A stretch of 64,000 nucleotides of DNA from Rhodosporidiobolus odoratus (GCA_034387635.1 JAOANU010000006.1:186001-250000), one strand, 5' to 3'. Counted from the stretch's first letter, positions 1 through 12,084 are shown. Numbers and translations: made by a program. The notes: generated from the letters alone by a model not told the origin.

Positions 1-550
1 GCTTCCGTCCTCATCGAATACCGCCGTGTCTCTTCGGCAACACGACGAGCAGCATGACTAGGTGTAGCAGCAAGGATCAGACAGTGTGTTTGAGCGCCAC
101 AAGCTCACCAGCAAGCAACCTGAGCAGATGTGATCGACTTGGAATAGAAGGATCGGAACCCCGAGTACTCGACAGCAGCGACATGTTGCGGTCAGATGTA
201 CTCAATCAGCTGACTCTACAGCTGTGCGGAACCGCTGCCGATCCCGACCTGAGTATAGCGCCGGGTCCGCATGTTGTCTGAACGGCATTTCGAATGAGCC
301 TGATCGCCTCGGCTCGCCTGTACTTCGCGTTCAGCCGATGGCGCTGCCGTAGTTCAGCTTATTGATATCTGAACCGTTAAGCGCTGCGTCCTGAACGCCA
401 TGTTGAGCGAAGACTGCCCAAGGACCGCTTCGCTCTTCTTTTCTCTCCACTCTTTTCTTCTTTTCTTCCCCACCCATCTTGCCGTTTACTCCACTTGTCT
501 GTCACTCCCCTCCACAGCACAACCTGCTACCCTCGAACACGCTCTGATAC
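1..550. other. Left-edge intergenic region, upstream of aquaporin
   Basis: No gene can be supported here. Two forward frames run in from the left edge and stop within the first 60 bases, so the tail of an upstream plus-strand gene is possible but not demonstrable. Bases about 420-500 are CT-rich, as is usual just upstream of start codons in these yeasts, and probably belong to the aquaporin promoter or leader. Confidence 0.4.
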
Positions 551-2189
551 ATGCTTCTCCAAGGCATTCACGCCGTCTCTAGCCGCCAATCCGAACTCAT
601 GTCTGTCCCTCAGCAACGCTCAAACACCAGCACCACACTACCCCAGGTGGTGCAGGTTGCGGAAGACCGAGGTGCGAGGAACTGGTTTGATATGTCACCT
701 GGTACCCACAAGAACGGCATCAAAAGCCACCTTGTTGGGATGATGGCGGAGTTTGTTGGCAGTATGTTCCTTTCTCCCTCGCTTTAGGTTCCGCAAAGCT
801 GACAAGGTCGTCTTCCGTAGCCACTCTGTGCGTCATCTTCCTATCCGCAGAGCTACAATGAGGTACTGACGCGTCTACCCGCATTCAGCTTCCTGTTCTT
901 TGCGCTCGGCGGTGCCCAAGTCGCTAGTACAGCCGCAAATAGCGTTGCTGGTGGCGCCACTAGGGCGACAGACGGCATAGAGGGTGCAGACTCGGTCGCA
1001 TCCGTCGCCAACACCTCCAACTTGTGAGCCCCGGCACCATCTTTCCTTACTTCTCTTCCATTCTGATCACGTCTTTTCCCCTCCAGGCTTTACATTGCCT
1101 TCGCCTTCGGTATCTCTCTCACCGTGTCGGTTTTCATCACCGCTCCGATCAGTGGCGGTCTCCTCAACCCTGCCGTGAGCTTAGGGCTGTGGCTGTCGGG
1201 CGCCATGAGACCTCTTCGCGCCGTCCTCCTTACCATCGCCCAAATCTGCGGTGCCATGGCGGCGAGTGGTCTAGTTTACGGCCTTCTACCGAGTGCGTCT
1301 CGATTGCTTGGCCTCCGTAGCTTGTATTTAACCGCTTCCTTCCTCACAGACGGCTTCGACATCCGCACGACCTTGTCGAGGGACACCAGCATCGTGCAGG
1401 GTCTCTTCATCGAGGTCTTGCTGACGATTTTCCTCATGTTGGCGATGTATGTTCGTTTTGTTGCAATCGCGCACGTCAGTCGGCTGACCTTTCCTTCTGC
1501 GTCGTAGCCTTATCCTCGCCGTCGAGAAGAACGAATCCGCCCCTGTTGCGGCGCTCGGCATTGGTCTGGCTCTGTTCTGCGCGGAGCTCGTAGGCGTCAA
1601 CTACACTGGTGGAAGGTAAGCAAGCTTGTACCACCGCCCCTCTTCGTCCTTTGCTGATCCACGAATCACGTTGCCCTGTCAGTCTCAACCCTGCTCGTTC
1701 TCTTGGACCGGCCATTGTCGCCCGCAACTTCAACGGCTATTTCTGGATCTACGTTGTCGGTCCCTTCCTCGGCGCCGCGATCGCCGCCGGGCTCTACCGC
1801 ACCTTCAAGGCCCTCGACTACCGCACTTGCCTCGCTGAGGCCAACGGCGACGCTGCTGCCGTCCTCAAGGCCGGCGCCATCCTGTCCGAGCTCAGTCTTA
1901 CTGTACCCGTCCAGGAGCACCGTCCCTCGGTCGTCTCGATGGAGAAGGGTCTTGCCTTCGGTCAATCCATTTCATCCGAGCGTTCGCCCTCGATCTCAAC
2001 TGACCCCCCCTCGACCCTCCCGCAGAACCTCGCGGTCCTCGCGTTGCTCTTCGCCACGCCAACTCGGCTACCACCCTCGCGCCGGGCCAGCCCGACGGTC
2101 AGCTCAACCGGATCGAGAGTATGCTTACGCAGCTTCTTTCGGGCGGTAAGGGTTTCTCCGACAGGGACTTTGCCGAGAACCAGGTTTAA
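551..2189 (+). CDS. Aquaporin (MIP family, orthodox water-channel type)
   Basis: Membrane channel for water, about 401 residues from eight exons: 551-761, 821-827, 889-1023, 1087-1292, 1350-1446, 1508-1615, 1683-1960 and 2026-2189. Both half-helix signatures are intact: LNPAVS in loop B and LNPARSLGP in loop E. Serine after NPAR, rather than the aspartate usual in glycerol facilitators, argues for a water-selective channel (family knowledge). Hydrophobic segments include FLFFALGGAQVAS, IAFAFGISLTVSVFI and FLGAAIAAGL. The C-terminal tail is cytoplasmic-looking and ends SDRDFAENQV. Exon 2 is only 7 nt; it gives VGTTLFLFFALGG, the expected helix-1 sequence. The first ATG (551) is used; an in-frame ATG at 599 is an alternative. 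The last intron (1961-2025) has a GTCAAT donor. Confidence 0.9.
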
Positions 2190-2531
2190 AGCGCTGGCGA
2201 GGTGTCGCTACTGGGGGTAGGAGGAGGCGGCGTAGGATGGAATGGTCTAGCGCGCTGTTGTTTCGATCTTCTCCCTCATCCTTTTTTTCTTTCTACTTTC
2301 TCGTTTCTCCGTCGGATGGGCTGTCTTGTCGTCACTGTAGTCATTTTGAGTCTGGAACCTTCGCCCTTTCACACATTATCTCGAATTTCGGTACACGAGA
2401 TCGTCCCGAAGCGAGCAAGACCGCATCACGCTTTCTCGCCTTTATCGCTTTGAGAGTACGGGACGCAGCATACTACGATTAAGCCGCACCAGCCAGAAAA
2501 CCGCCGTCTACATCTTCACCTTCGCTTCTCC

Positions 2532-4035
2532 CTATACGGACCGCAACTCCGCCATGGTGGCCTGCTCACCCACCCCGCCCTCCGCAATCTTGTTCAGCAA
2601 GTCCTCGTACGTATCCCAGAACCTGCTGACCGTCGCCTCGTCGACGGCGTTCTTTCGATAGCTGAGCGTGAAGGTGAGGTTGCCGCCTCGAACGGCCACG
2701 GGCTGCTTCGACACAAAGCCGCTGGGTAAGAAGGTGAACAGAAGCGGAACAAAGAAGAGACCAACGCACATTCACCTCAAGCGCCAAGACAAACGCGCTC
2801 GACGTCTGCGTCCAGTACACGTCCTCAAGCCCCTCCGACTCCCACCCCGTCGGAGGAAGCACGCCCAGGTTCGAAACTTCGAACGTTTCCGCCCACTCTT
2901 GCTTCGCAAACTGTTCTTCGATCCAACCTTCCCACCTTGTTTTGGCCGGAGTCTGGTCGGTGGCTGGAACCTCGCCGTCTGGGATGTAGGCCAACTTGCC
3001 CATACCTTGTTTCGCGAGGGCTTTTGTAGCCGGACGGAGGAGGGTGGAAGAGTAGTCTTTGCAGAAGGTCCAGAATCGGGCGGCGAGGAGCGTGGAAAGA
3101 TCGTGCGATTCGGTGTGAGAGCAGACATAGTTGCCTGTGCAAGTCGGGTGGACAGAGGGGGAACGAAGCGACATGGGGGTACTGCCGACGACTCGGGGTG
3201 AAGGAACGGAAGAATCGGTGGGCGAAGAAGCGATCAGGGCGAGAGCAGCATTGGCAGCATTGAACAGGATAGGGTGAAGGGTGTTGACGCCTTGTGCCTT
3301 GCCAGCGCGTTTTAGCCCTTCAACGACAGGAGGTGAAAGGGAGAGGAGCTTGAGCGCGGTAGGCTGCAGATGAGGCGGGACAGTGGGTGAACTGAGGAAT
3401 ACAGGTGCTGGCTCAACGGGCTGAAGGAAGGAGGGCAAGGCGGGCGCGAGGAGTTCGGAATACACGAGTTTGGCGATTTCGACAAGGGAAAGCTTGGTAT
3501 TCACCGTGTCTTCCAGACTGGCTGCGAGCCTCTCCGCTGGTACGAACTCCTCGTCCTCAGCCGGGTTGTAAAGGAGAGACAGGAGCTCGCTGAAGAGGTT
3601 GCGAGTACCGGAACCGTCGGAGAGGGTATGGTGGACGACGAGAGTGACGCGACTTTTCCCCTCCGCTGCCGCACCTAGCCAGACCTGCCACAGCGGTCCG
3701 TTATCGAGATCAAAGGCCTGGCCCGCTTCGACGGCTCGGAGGAGAACGTCGTCGGCATTCTTGGCTGGTTCCGCCGTTTGGTCCTGGAAGAAGTCGGCCG
3801 CTGTCGAACTCGCTCGAAGACTGAAGCGGGGCTTCGTAGTGGTCCGATCAGAGATTGCGCAGCGTAGCAAAGGGTACCGACCCAGTAAGGTGTCGAGGGC
3901 GTGGAGGATAACTGTTGATTCGATTCGAGAGGAGGTGGGGAGGGTACAGGTGAAGGCGACGGTCGGGGCGGCACCGGCTTGGGCGCGGGCCAAAGAGAAC
4001 CGCTCGTACAATCCTAGTTGACGTAGTTCTGGCAT
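2532..4035 (-). CDS. AATase/condensation-fold acyltransferase
   Basis: Probable acyl-CoA dependent acyltransferase of the alcohol acetyltransferase (Atf1-like) / condensation-fold superfamily. The active-site motif HHTLSDGSG (HHxxxDG) lies about 145 residues in, within VTLVVHHTLSDG. The N-terminus MPELRQLGLYERFSLAR resembles the start of this family, and a late GGNLTFTLSY strand matches its C-terminal core. The start is the ATG at 4035; the open frame upstream has only a TTG. One intron (2703-2769) keeps the frame and gives about 470 residues. The substrate cannot be read from sequence: alcohol, sterol or a secondary-metabolite hydroxyl are all possible. It is divergent from TEL2 across about 330 bp. 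Confidence 0.75.
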
Positions 4036-4368
4036 TTTGAAATTGAAGAGGGAGAACAAGAGAGCGATCTCTGGTCGACCCCCTCCCTCCTCGAGGTTAA
4101 CCTCCTCTGTCTCGCTATCACACCCTTCTCCGACATCCCCGACCCCGTATAGTCCTCCAGTTACGTCTCACCTAGCACCTCGCTGTATCTCAACGCCGGC
4201 GCGACGATCTACACTTTCGGCTCTGCAAGACAAACTGAAATTGCAAAAAGTAGGAGCACGCCACTCGAAGCACATCCGACAATACAGAGTGGACCATAGC
4301 ATTGTATTCGAGCGTACCGAGCAGACGCACCAGTCAAAAAGGAGTAATAGCTTGCGATTTCGCGCTTC
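4036..4368. promoter_or_regulatory. Divergent promoter, acyltransferase / TEL2
   Basis: About 330 bp separate the two divergent starts. The half next to the acyltransferase is CT-rich on the plus strand (CCCTCCCTCC). No recognised operator or repeat was seen. Confidence 0.4.
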
Positions 4369-7300
4369 ATGCCCGTTTGTCCTTTTTCCTGCCTGTCTGC
4401 ATGGTCTCTGCTCGGCACCCTAACCCTGTTCGTCTTGGCAGGACCTTGCACACACAGGTAGCTCCCTCTCTGCCCGCCTTGCGGAGCCGCTCTCCTCGGT
4501 GCCGCAGCTTCTCGACCTCCTCGTTCCGCCGTTACAGGCGCTTTCCCTCCTTCCCGACCTTCCTGCGCTCTCAAGCCGCTCTTCGACCGCCTCTGCCGAC
4601 ATAGATTCGAGTCGCTTCGTTAAGCGCCAGCTCGGGTTCGTGCAGAAGGTCCTGGTCGAGCGGGTCTGGCCCGACTGGGAAGGCCCTCTTGAGGCGGAGG
4701 AAGGGGCCGAAGGCATCCAGGTCCTGGAGAGATGGTTCATTCCGCCTCTCAAGGCGGGCTCGCTCAATAGATCAGATGATGCATCCAGCGCGGCATCAGC
4801 AGCAGCAGCAGCAGAAGTTGCTCTCTCCGCCTACGCCGTCCTTTCCTCCCTTCTCTCAGCAAAATCCGCCGCGGGCCTTCGACCTCGTTCGCTCGAGATC
4901 GCGTCACAGCTACTCATCCACCTATCGACCGATTTTGGCGTCGAGCAGGTCTACCTAGCCACGCTTGGCTCGCCGGCCAAGGCAGCGCGCACTTCCAGCG
5001 AGAGTGACGACGAAGACAGTGCAGACCCGGCGTTCCTGGCGCGCTGGGACGACACGCTGAAGGAGTTGCTTCGTCTTCCTACTCGTGTAGCAAATGCCTG
5101 GGGCGCCCTGCACGAGAAACAGAAGGTCCCGCTTCACCAGCCGGGCTTGGGTGTACCTCCTGAGCTGGAAGACAGGTGCGTGCCTACTCGCTCAACTTCG
5201 TGTCTATGAGGAAAGTCACCCTTATACTGATTGTCTGCCTCTTCAGACATTACTTCGCCACGTTCACCAAGTCCTACCTCTCCCTTCTCTGGCACCTCGC
5301 TTCCGACTCTTCCGTCCCAGCCTACCACTCTGCCCTGTCCTCGGCTCTTGCTCCTCTTCTTTCATCCTCCACCTTCCTCACTACTGCTCTTCCTATCCTG
5401 ATCCCTCGATTCCTACCTCCCTCGACCTTCCCAACCCCGCCTGAAGAGCTCGTCCAAAGACGGCGACACATCGACCTTTGGCGGGCTGTCACCGCCGAAC
5501 TCTCGGAGCGTGACCACTCTCGTTTCCTACGGGCGGTCCTACGCGCCCTCGAAAAGGACGTCAGCCATGTCGCTTCTGCCGATCCCACCAGCGCCGCTCG
5601 TGCAGTGGCATTCGTCCACGACGCGCTGTTCGGCCCGCTAACACCGATCAAGACCGAGCTTTGGAGGACCGCTCTAGCGGTGTTGCTTGAGCGGAACTCG
5701 AGCTGGAACTCGCCGCTTGTTCCGCTTGCAGTGGTTCTTTGGGTGGGACGGGAAGAAGAGGCCAGCATAGAGCTCATGCAGGCAGCAATGAGGGCATGGG
5801 GAGCAAGGGAAGAGCTTCAAAGTGCAAATGATGCACGGCGGCTCTGTAAGAAATCTTCGGATCCTGACCGTGAAAATGCCGCTCACACACCTTTCGCAGA
5901 TCTCACCTCTCTTCTCTTGCTCTCGATCGCGTCTCTCCCTTCTCTACACCCTGCGGTCGTTGCTCTATCTCGATCTCTTGTATTCCTCTCAGCCGTCTCA
6001 ACCCAACTCTCCCTAGTCGCGCCCTTACAACGCCTCCTAGGCATGCTCGTCGCCGAAATCGTCTCGATGCGGACTCTTCCGCCAGACGGTGAGCTCAAAC
6101 CTTTGAGCTTCGGCGATGAGGTTTGGGGTGGAGACGGACGAGAGCAGCTTGTTGCACGAAAGCTGAGGGAATTGTTTGAGGAGGTTTCGGCAGGAAAGGT
6201 GGAAAAGGTTGTTGGATGGCAGGACCTTTTGAGACAGGTCTCCGGCACTACGTCTCCTCCACAGCCGCCTCAGCCTGCATCAGCACCAAATGTTAACTCG
6301 AAGCCACTCCAACCGTCTTCAGTAGACGAACCGCCGGCAGCTCCGCCTAAACGCCCTCTAATCTCCATCATCGGCGACGATGACTCGGACGACGACCTCG
6401 AAGCCTATCCTCTTCTACCCGCGCCGTCCGACAGTACACTCGAAGCACTGAACTCTGACGACCCTGCGCTATACCATTCGGCGTTCCCTTCTCAACAAGC
6501 GGCAACGTCTGGACCTGGAGGAGGCGCCAGTCAGTCGCGTAAGAGAGGCAGGCTCAGACCGCCGGTCTATGTGCCAGAGCTGGTGGCTTACCTGAAGGGG
6601 CAGGATCCGGAAGGTGGGAAGGAAGAAGCGGATGGGCAGGCGGAAAGGGTCGAGATGGGATTGAAGGAGGGCGAGGGGTTGGTGCGAAGGAAAGCAGGTT
6701 GGGGAGGCGAGCTCAGTGCGCAGTTAATTTTCATCACGACTTGGAACGTGCAGAGATGGTACTGATGATTTCGACTCAATGCAGAGGAAAACGCCGTCGA
6801 CCTCGCCTTTGCCCTGATGGCGATGCAAGATCAGTTTGAGCTGGTCAACTTTGATCAGCTCAAACAGAATATGCTTGTCGCACTGATTTCAGCTTGTCCT
6901 ACGGAAATCGCGCCGTACGTAGTGACTGGAATGTGACCCTGCAGCCTTTGTCGGGATTGACCCAATGGCCTTCTCTGCAGATGCGTGATCGAGCAATACT
7001 TCACGCCCTCATACTCCCTCGCACAGCGGCATACTCTCCTCGCTTCTCTTGCCATCTCTGCCCGAGAACTCGCCAACCTACCCATACCGGTAACTCCCAC
7101 AACACCGGCGAAACCGCGACCATCCCTGCCTCTCTTCCCTTCCAAGCAACTACCTCCTGCGATGCACCGCAAGCTCCTTGGGTACGCGCCAGGAGAGCAA
7201 CCGGGCGCGCTCGAAACCCTCACGGCCGACTTGACCCGCATTGCCCTGTCCGATACGCGTGAAGACGCCGAAGCGACTGTCCCCGGCGCCGCGCGGGAAA

Positions 7301-7995
7301 AGCTTCTCAACGTCCGCCGAACGACGACACGGTCATCAGCATCCACAGCCGCCTCGCGGACTACCATAGCCAGTCCAAGCAAACCGGCCTTCTCTCTCCT
7401 CGCTGCCGAAATCTTTATCCTCCCCCTGATCAACCGCTTCTGGTTGTACCTCCGCGACACGGCCACTTCCTCTCTCTCGCACACGTCGAATGTCGGTCCC
7501 TATGCGGGCGGCACCTCGGTCGCGACCCTACTTCAGCCGTACCTTCTCAGCAAGTTCCTCGCGACCCTCTCGGTGATCCTCCATGCCGCGCGATTCTCCC
7601 CGGCGTTCTTGGCGGTGTTGGTACCCGAAACTCTGACCCTCGTCCTCGGGCTCAAGCCAGTCGCCCCAGCCCCTCACTCGGGACGAGGAGCCGATAGTGA
7701 GCTGGAAGACGCCGAACTAAATCAAGCCGCCGTCCTCTCTGCTTCTCTCGAGTTAGTCCTCGTCGCCCTTGATGCGACCGTTCAACTCGACGGGGGGCGG
7801 ACTATCATGTCTTCCTCTGTCAATGGCGGGTCAAGTCTGGTGGCGGAAGTCAAGGATTGGGCGGAAGAAGTGTTTGAAGCGGAAGAGCGTAACGGGTCTG
7901 AGGAAGGAGTGGGGAGGACTGGGAGAGCGGCGGCGGGGGTCTTGCTGAGGGTTGAGGAGATCATAGGGAGGTGGAGAGGGCAGGTTGGGTGGTAG
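4369..7995 (+). CDS. TEL2: TEL2/TELO2-like telomere length regulation protein
   Basis: Scaffold of the TTT (Tel2-Tti1-Tti2) complex, which with Hsp90/R2TP matures PIKK kinases such as ATM/Tel1, ATR/Mec1, TOR and DNA-PK (family knowledge). The conserved C-terminal Telomere_reg-2 block is clear: RPPVYVPELVAYLKG at about 6560-6600, then ENAVDLAFALMAMQDQFEL and YSLAQRHTLLASLAISAREL. An acidic ISIIGDDDSDDDLEAY precedes it, the position where family members carry the CK2-phosphorylated SxDSDDD segment that binds PIH1D1. Introns at 5176-5246, 5846-5899, about 6715-6785 and about 6915-6980 all restore the frame. The extreme 5' end is uncertain: an intron acceptor at 4441 suggests a tiny first exon with ATG at 4369. 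It converges on the kinase gene 200 bp away. Confidence 0.85.
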
Positions 7996-8198
7996 GAGTG
8001 TCTCGCTCGATTCCTCTGTGGGACAACATAAAACGGTTGAGATGAAGGAACTCGCGATACATAGCTGGCAACAAGCGGTACTACACACTGTCTCGAGGGA
8101 TCATATCGTCAGCCTACTTCGTACAGAGAGAGAACGAGATGAGAAAGAAAACGCACCGACAAGACGAAAGACACGCATTTCTGTCTGCAATTTTCCCT

Positions 8199-10088
8199 TC
8201 ATACAGTCTTCAGGACAAGGTACTGGTCCACCCCCCACCCATACAGAGAGACCATGTCGAGCGATCCACCGAAGTATTGAGCGTAAATGCGAGAGAGGGG
8301 CAAGCCTGCACAGCAAGCCCACGTCAACTCATGTCAGTCCGCAGGAGAGTCGCTTGCTTTGCTCAGCGAAGAGAACCTTTTGAGCTCACCGTATCCCAGA
8401 CCAGCGATTGTCCCCGCATTGGTTTGTAGCACAGACTCCCCACCTGCAGGCCCTCCGCCTGCACCACCAAGGTATCCCGCGTTGCCAGTCCCGCCGTATA
8501 AGGCGGGGGGAGAGTCGGGATCCGAGTCCGGATCGGGTAGAAGGGGTACTGAGGTGAAGGCGTAGGAGAAGACGTTGTGGACATTTTCGGGAGCTGGCGG
8601 AGGAGAAACAGGTGAGATCAAGGGAAGACAGCCGAGGAAGTAAATGAAAGGACACGCACGAATGCCACCTCCCCTGTCCCTGATGCGAATCGTCAACGCT
8701 CCCGGTACCGCCCCAATCGTAATGACCACCTCCGGAAAATCACTCTTGAGCATATGAGCATGCGGCAGATCCTCAAACCTAAACACTGAGGGATCTTCCT
8801 CTTCCTTCTTGGGAACGTTATGTTCGACCGTGGCGCGGAAGGCGTTCTTAAGCAGCTCGGTCATGATGTATTCGAGGTGGGAACCGACTAGACCGACAGT
8901 GAGGGTGGGAGAGGCTCCTTCGATTCGGTAGGCGGGTGCAACGCCGTATGTGCTTTCGCAGAGGAGGGTGACGTCTATACAAGGCCACCAAGAGTCAGTT
9001 GAAGAGGGGATTCGGTCATCTGAAGGGACTCACACTCAGCACAAGTCGAGATGAGGTCGTAAGGGTTCAAAGCCAGGTCAAGCACGCCCACTCGCCCGGT
9101 GCTGAGAGAGGAGGAAGGCGGGCGTGCAGAAGGTTCGACGCGCAGGTCCTTCGGCTCGGAGGGTACCACCGGAACAGTAGCGTTGCCCGCGGGCCGGAGG
9201 GAAGGAAGAGAGGCGGCGGACAGGGAAAGGTGCTGTTCAGCCATGAGACGGAGGGAGATGCGGTTGCGAATGGCGCGGTCGAGGAAGTCGGTAATGACCG
9301 AATCGGGGAGGTACTTTCGCGACTCTTTGAAGCCTGAAAAAAACTCAATGTCAGCGTGGGAGTCGTATGAGTGGCAGGCGAGTTGTCCAAAGGCGCTGAA
9401 GTAGACAAAATCACACCCTTTGCAAGCAAGGGAATGTTGTCCCGATGCTCTTCGACCATCTGCGATACGACCCGACACAGCTTGTCGTTGTCGGCGAGCG
9501 TCTTGATCTCTGCAATTGACGAGAGATTGAAGAAGGCGCTCGAGTACAGGTTGTGCACTTTCTGGAGGGACGGATTGGTGGCGGGCAGGAAGGGGAGGGA
9601 AAGGTGCTGGGAAACCTGCAGAGCGAGGGAGAGTGCCGGGTCAGCATAAATACTCTCTTGAGTTGAGACGCATCCGGTCAAAGAAAAGTAGAGGAAACTC
9701 GGGAGCTCCTCCTTCCTTGCCGTCTGATGGCCTGACTCTGCGTCAAGGTGGAAAATCTAGATTCGAGGCTCACCCTCCTAGCCAACCCAGCCAGCAACTC
9801 GCTCCTGGTCCTTTCAGCACTCGCCAGCAAGCTCTTCTCATCCAAAGGCGGTGGTCCGTAGATGGTCAAATCACTGAGTGCTACTGTCCGAGTAGGTATC
9901 TGTGCGTAATGTGCCAGTAGTGCTTGGGGCGAGGGTGGCGGAGGAGTTGAAGTTATCGGGGGTGGTTTCGATGATGAACTTGTCAGAGTACTGGAGAAGC
10001 GGTGACAGCGTGCGGGCAGCGTTGTGCATGCTTGTAGGCTCCTTGGGAGAAGCTGCTGCCTCGCTAGGCTACCGGCGGAACGGAGCAT
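8199..10088 (-). CDS. Mitochondrial PDK/BCKDK-family protein kinase
   Basis: GHKL-fold serine kinase of the pyruvate / branched-chain 2-oxoacid dehydrogenase kinase family, which inactivates the E1 subunit in the mitochondrial matrix. The N-terminus (MLRSAGSLARQQLLPRSL) is arginine- and leucine-rich without acids, as expected of a matrix presequence. The ATP lid boxes are present: N-box ELLKNAFRATVEH, G1 box RIRDRGGGI and G2 box GLGYGLPLSRIYAQYFGG. The regulatory helical part LVRxxxxHxxNIPxLAKG-like is seen as VEEHRDNIPLLAKG. The last exon (8199-8305) ends SLYGWGVDQYLVLKTV. Low-complexity insertions between domains make it longer than animal PDKs. Whether it acts on PDH or BCKDH is not decidable here; the two fungal Pkp proteins are both candidates. 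Confidence 0.85.
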
Positions 10089-10523
10089 GTTGATCGAGGG
10101 AAATGCGAAGACCCGACAGAGTCAACCTTCATCCACGACGGTTGCGAGGTAGCAATGGTGGACCAGCACCTTCAGTATACACCACGATCGGGGCTCTCCT
10201 GTCTAACAAGCTCTCGGTACCCTGAGCAAGTCAGATGCGCACATCCTGCGACAAGGCAACGACTTGACAGGAAAGGAAGACGGGAACGATAATTAATCCT
10301 TTTCCTATCGCTGCAAGCTCGCCATTGCCTATCGAAACCATTCATCCCTTCGGCTCTGCACTCTCACAATAGGGTACCTCCTGTGCCCACACCTCCTTGA
10401 GCTTCTGATTGCGTCGGTAGCTCGTCAAACTCCTTCTTCGCTCGTTCCACTGGGGCAGGAGAGATGAGCTCCCGTCAACTCCTTTGGTCTGTCCTTACGC
10501 GGTATGCTATACTCGCGCCTCGT
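10089..10523. other. Intergenic: kinase promoter and MYND-gene 3' flank
   Basis: About 435 bp between two same-strand genes. The half near 10300 has an AT-rich patch (GATAATTAATCC). Nothing else is recognisable. Confidence 0.35.
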
Positions 10524-11345
10524 TCAGAAGAGAGTATGAAAGACGAGAAGAGCGTCGCAGAAGTCTCTTGCTAGGGCGAGTTTGTGCATTCGCTCTTCTC
10601 CTCCTCCGCCCTCTCCCTCTCCCTTTGACGGTGGAGGGACGGTCAAGGCTTCTTCTTTGTTGGGCATGGTGGCGAGGAGGGGAAAGAGCGAGCGCGAGAG
10701 GGAGAGCCAGATACTCGGTGCATGAAGCGAGGGTTTCGAGGTTTGCGACGGCGCGCCGTTTCGAGAAAGTATCGATAGAGAAGGAGCATGTGGGTCGTCG
10801 GGAAGGGAGGCTCGGGGAGAAGGCTCTTTGGAGTGAGTCGGCTCAGAAAGATCTGAAAAAGCAGAGTCAGCATGCGATGCCCGGATGGATGAAAAGGAAG
10901 AACGTGCATGGAAAGGACCTTGACATAGGCCATTGTTGACGTCCACCGCAATCAGGGTGGGCAACTTCTCCTTGTACGGGTACTCGCCCCACGCCTTACG
11001 TTCAGGCGGCGGCCTTGGCTCTCCGTCACTGTCATGGTCATCGTCGTAGTCATCTCCTCCGGCCTCCTTGTCGAGCCAGGTCAGGGTTTTGATCTCGCGC
11101 GGATCCAAAGCGGGCAGCACGAAACGCTTCAGCGCAGGATCGCACTGCACCTTATGGGCCTTCCAGACCTGCACACAGCCACCAGTTAGCGGACTCAGAA
11201 CGGTCGGGCGGGAAAGAAACAGGAAGAAAAGGCTCACGAGCGACATGTATTTGGCCTCGCAGAAGCATACGCGCTTACAGCGGGAACATCGCTGGTCTGT
11301 GCTCTTACCGCAAACGATGCATGCGTAGTCGGACGTCGAGCTCAT
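10524..11345 (-). CDS. Small MYND-type zinc-finger protein, one ligand replaced
   Basis: Protein of about 220 residues with an N-terminal MYND finger, a protein-interaction zinc domain. The start ATG is followed by CIVCGKSTDQRCSRCKR, giving the first four cysteines, then the fifth Cys in CFCEAKY, and WKAHKVQC supplies the final His and Cys. Splicing of an intron at about 11168-11236 gives exactly the usual spacing, but the sixth ligand position holds Tyr (TAC), not Cys. A second intron (donor GTCAAG near 10945, 72 nt) joins VDVNNGL to SEPTHSKEPSP. The rest is acidic (DDYDDDHDSDGE) and then low-complexity, ending DALLVFHTLF. The partner and function are unknown. Confidence 0.7.
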   Translation of the reverse strand: MSSTSDYACIVCGKSTDQRCSRCKRVCFCEAKYMSLVSLFFLFLSRPTVLSPLTGGCVQVWKAHKVQCDPALKRFVLPALDPREIKTLTWLDKEAGGDDYDDDHDSDGEPRPPPERKAWGEYPYKEKLPTLIAVDVNNGLCQGPFHARSSFSSIRASHADSAFSDLSEPTHSKEPSPRASLPDDPHAPSLSILSRNGAPSQTSKPSLHAPSIWLSLSRSLFPLLATMPNKEEALTVPPPSKGEGEGGGGEERMHKLALARDFCDALLVFHTLF

Positions 11346-12084
11346 GGCGGTGTCCAGCGTCCAGAAGGGTCACTCAGCGCAGACCAAAGATTGGAAACGC
11401 AAACTCTTTGGTATGACAGCGAAATCAGCGAGCGGACAGAATGGCTTCAAGTGTACAAAACGAGAGCACGCACTGGCAGTCTCTCCCTGATCTGAATCCC
11501 GACGCTTCCCTGTCGCTTTGGGAAGGACTCGGCGTTCGACCGTCGCGGTGAGCGTGGAAAAACCGAAGCCAAGACCAGACTGGCCGGGGTGAGGCTGCGG
11601 TGACTACAGATGCGTTGAGTGGTGCACACAAGGTCGAGCTCTTCAAGTTGACCGAATGCGAAGTGCAGATGTCGAAGGCGAGTAATTGAGCCGCCTGTCC
11701 AAGCCTGTCGGCTCAGTCTCCCGATCCTCCCGAGCCGCTGGCGCCTTCTAAAGCAGGGTAGAGACGGTTCTACGCGTCGAACCAAAGGGAGAAAAGTATG
11801 CGAACCAGGAAAAAGCCGACGACGCGGTGGGGACGTTTCCAACGCGTTTCAAGCTGTGCAAGAAAGACAATAGTGGTAGGCGGGGAGCTGTATGCTAGTA
11901 GTGAGAAGGCTATGTATATATACAGCAAGGCAGGGTTTGCTAGATTAGGTGAGTAACGAAGAACGTGGAAGAAGGAGTGATAGAGGGACAAGGAGAAGAA
12001 TAGTAGTTTTCGAAAGTGTTGGTGGCAGGAAGAAAGGCGAAGAATGCGGATGGGTGAACTTGCTCGACGCGGAGCAGACTCAGC
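11346..12084. other. Intergenic, MYND promoter and MARVEL 3' flank
   Basis: Nearly 740 bp with several overlapping short open frames on the minus strand but no splice-consistent chain and no recognisable motif. An AT-rich stretch with TATATATAC lies near 11915. I see no supported gene. Confidence 0.4.

Noticed and set aside
54..281. 75-codon plus frame at the left edge
   Set aside because: No recognisable motif, unusual composition and no splice-consistent neighbours.
1961..2189. Apparent frameshift after a 7-C run in the aquaporin tail
   Set aside because: A GT-AG intron (1961-2025) with CTGAC branch site restores the frame to the end, so no sequencing error is needed.
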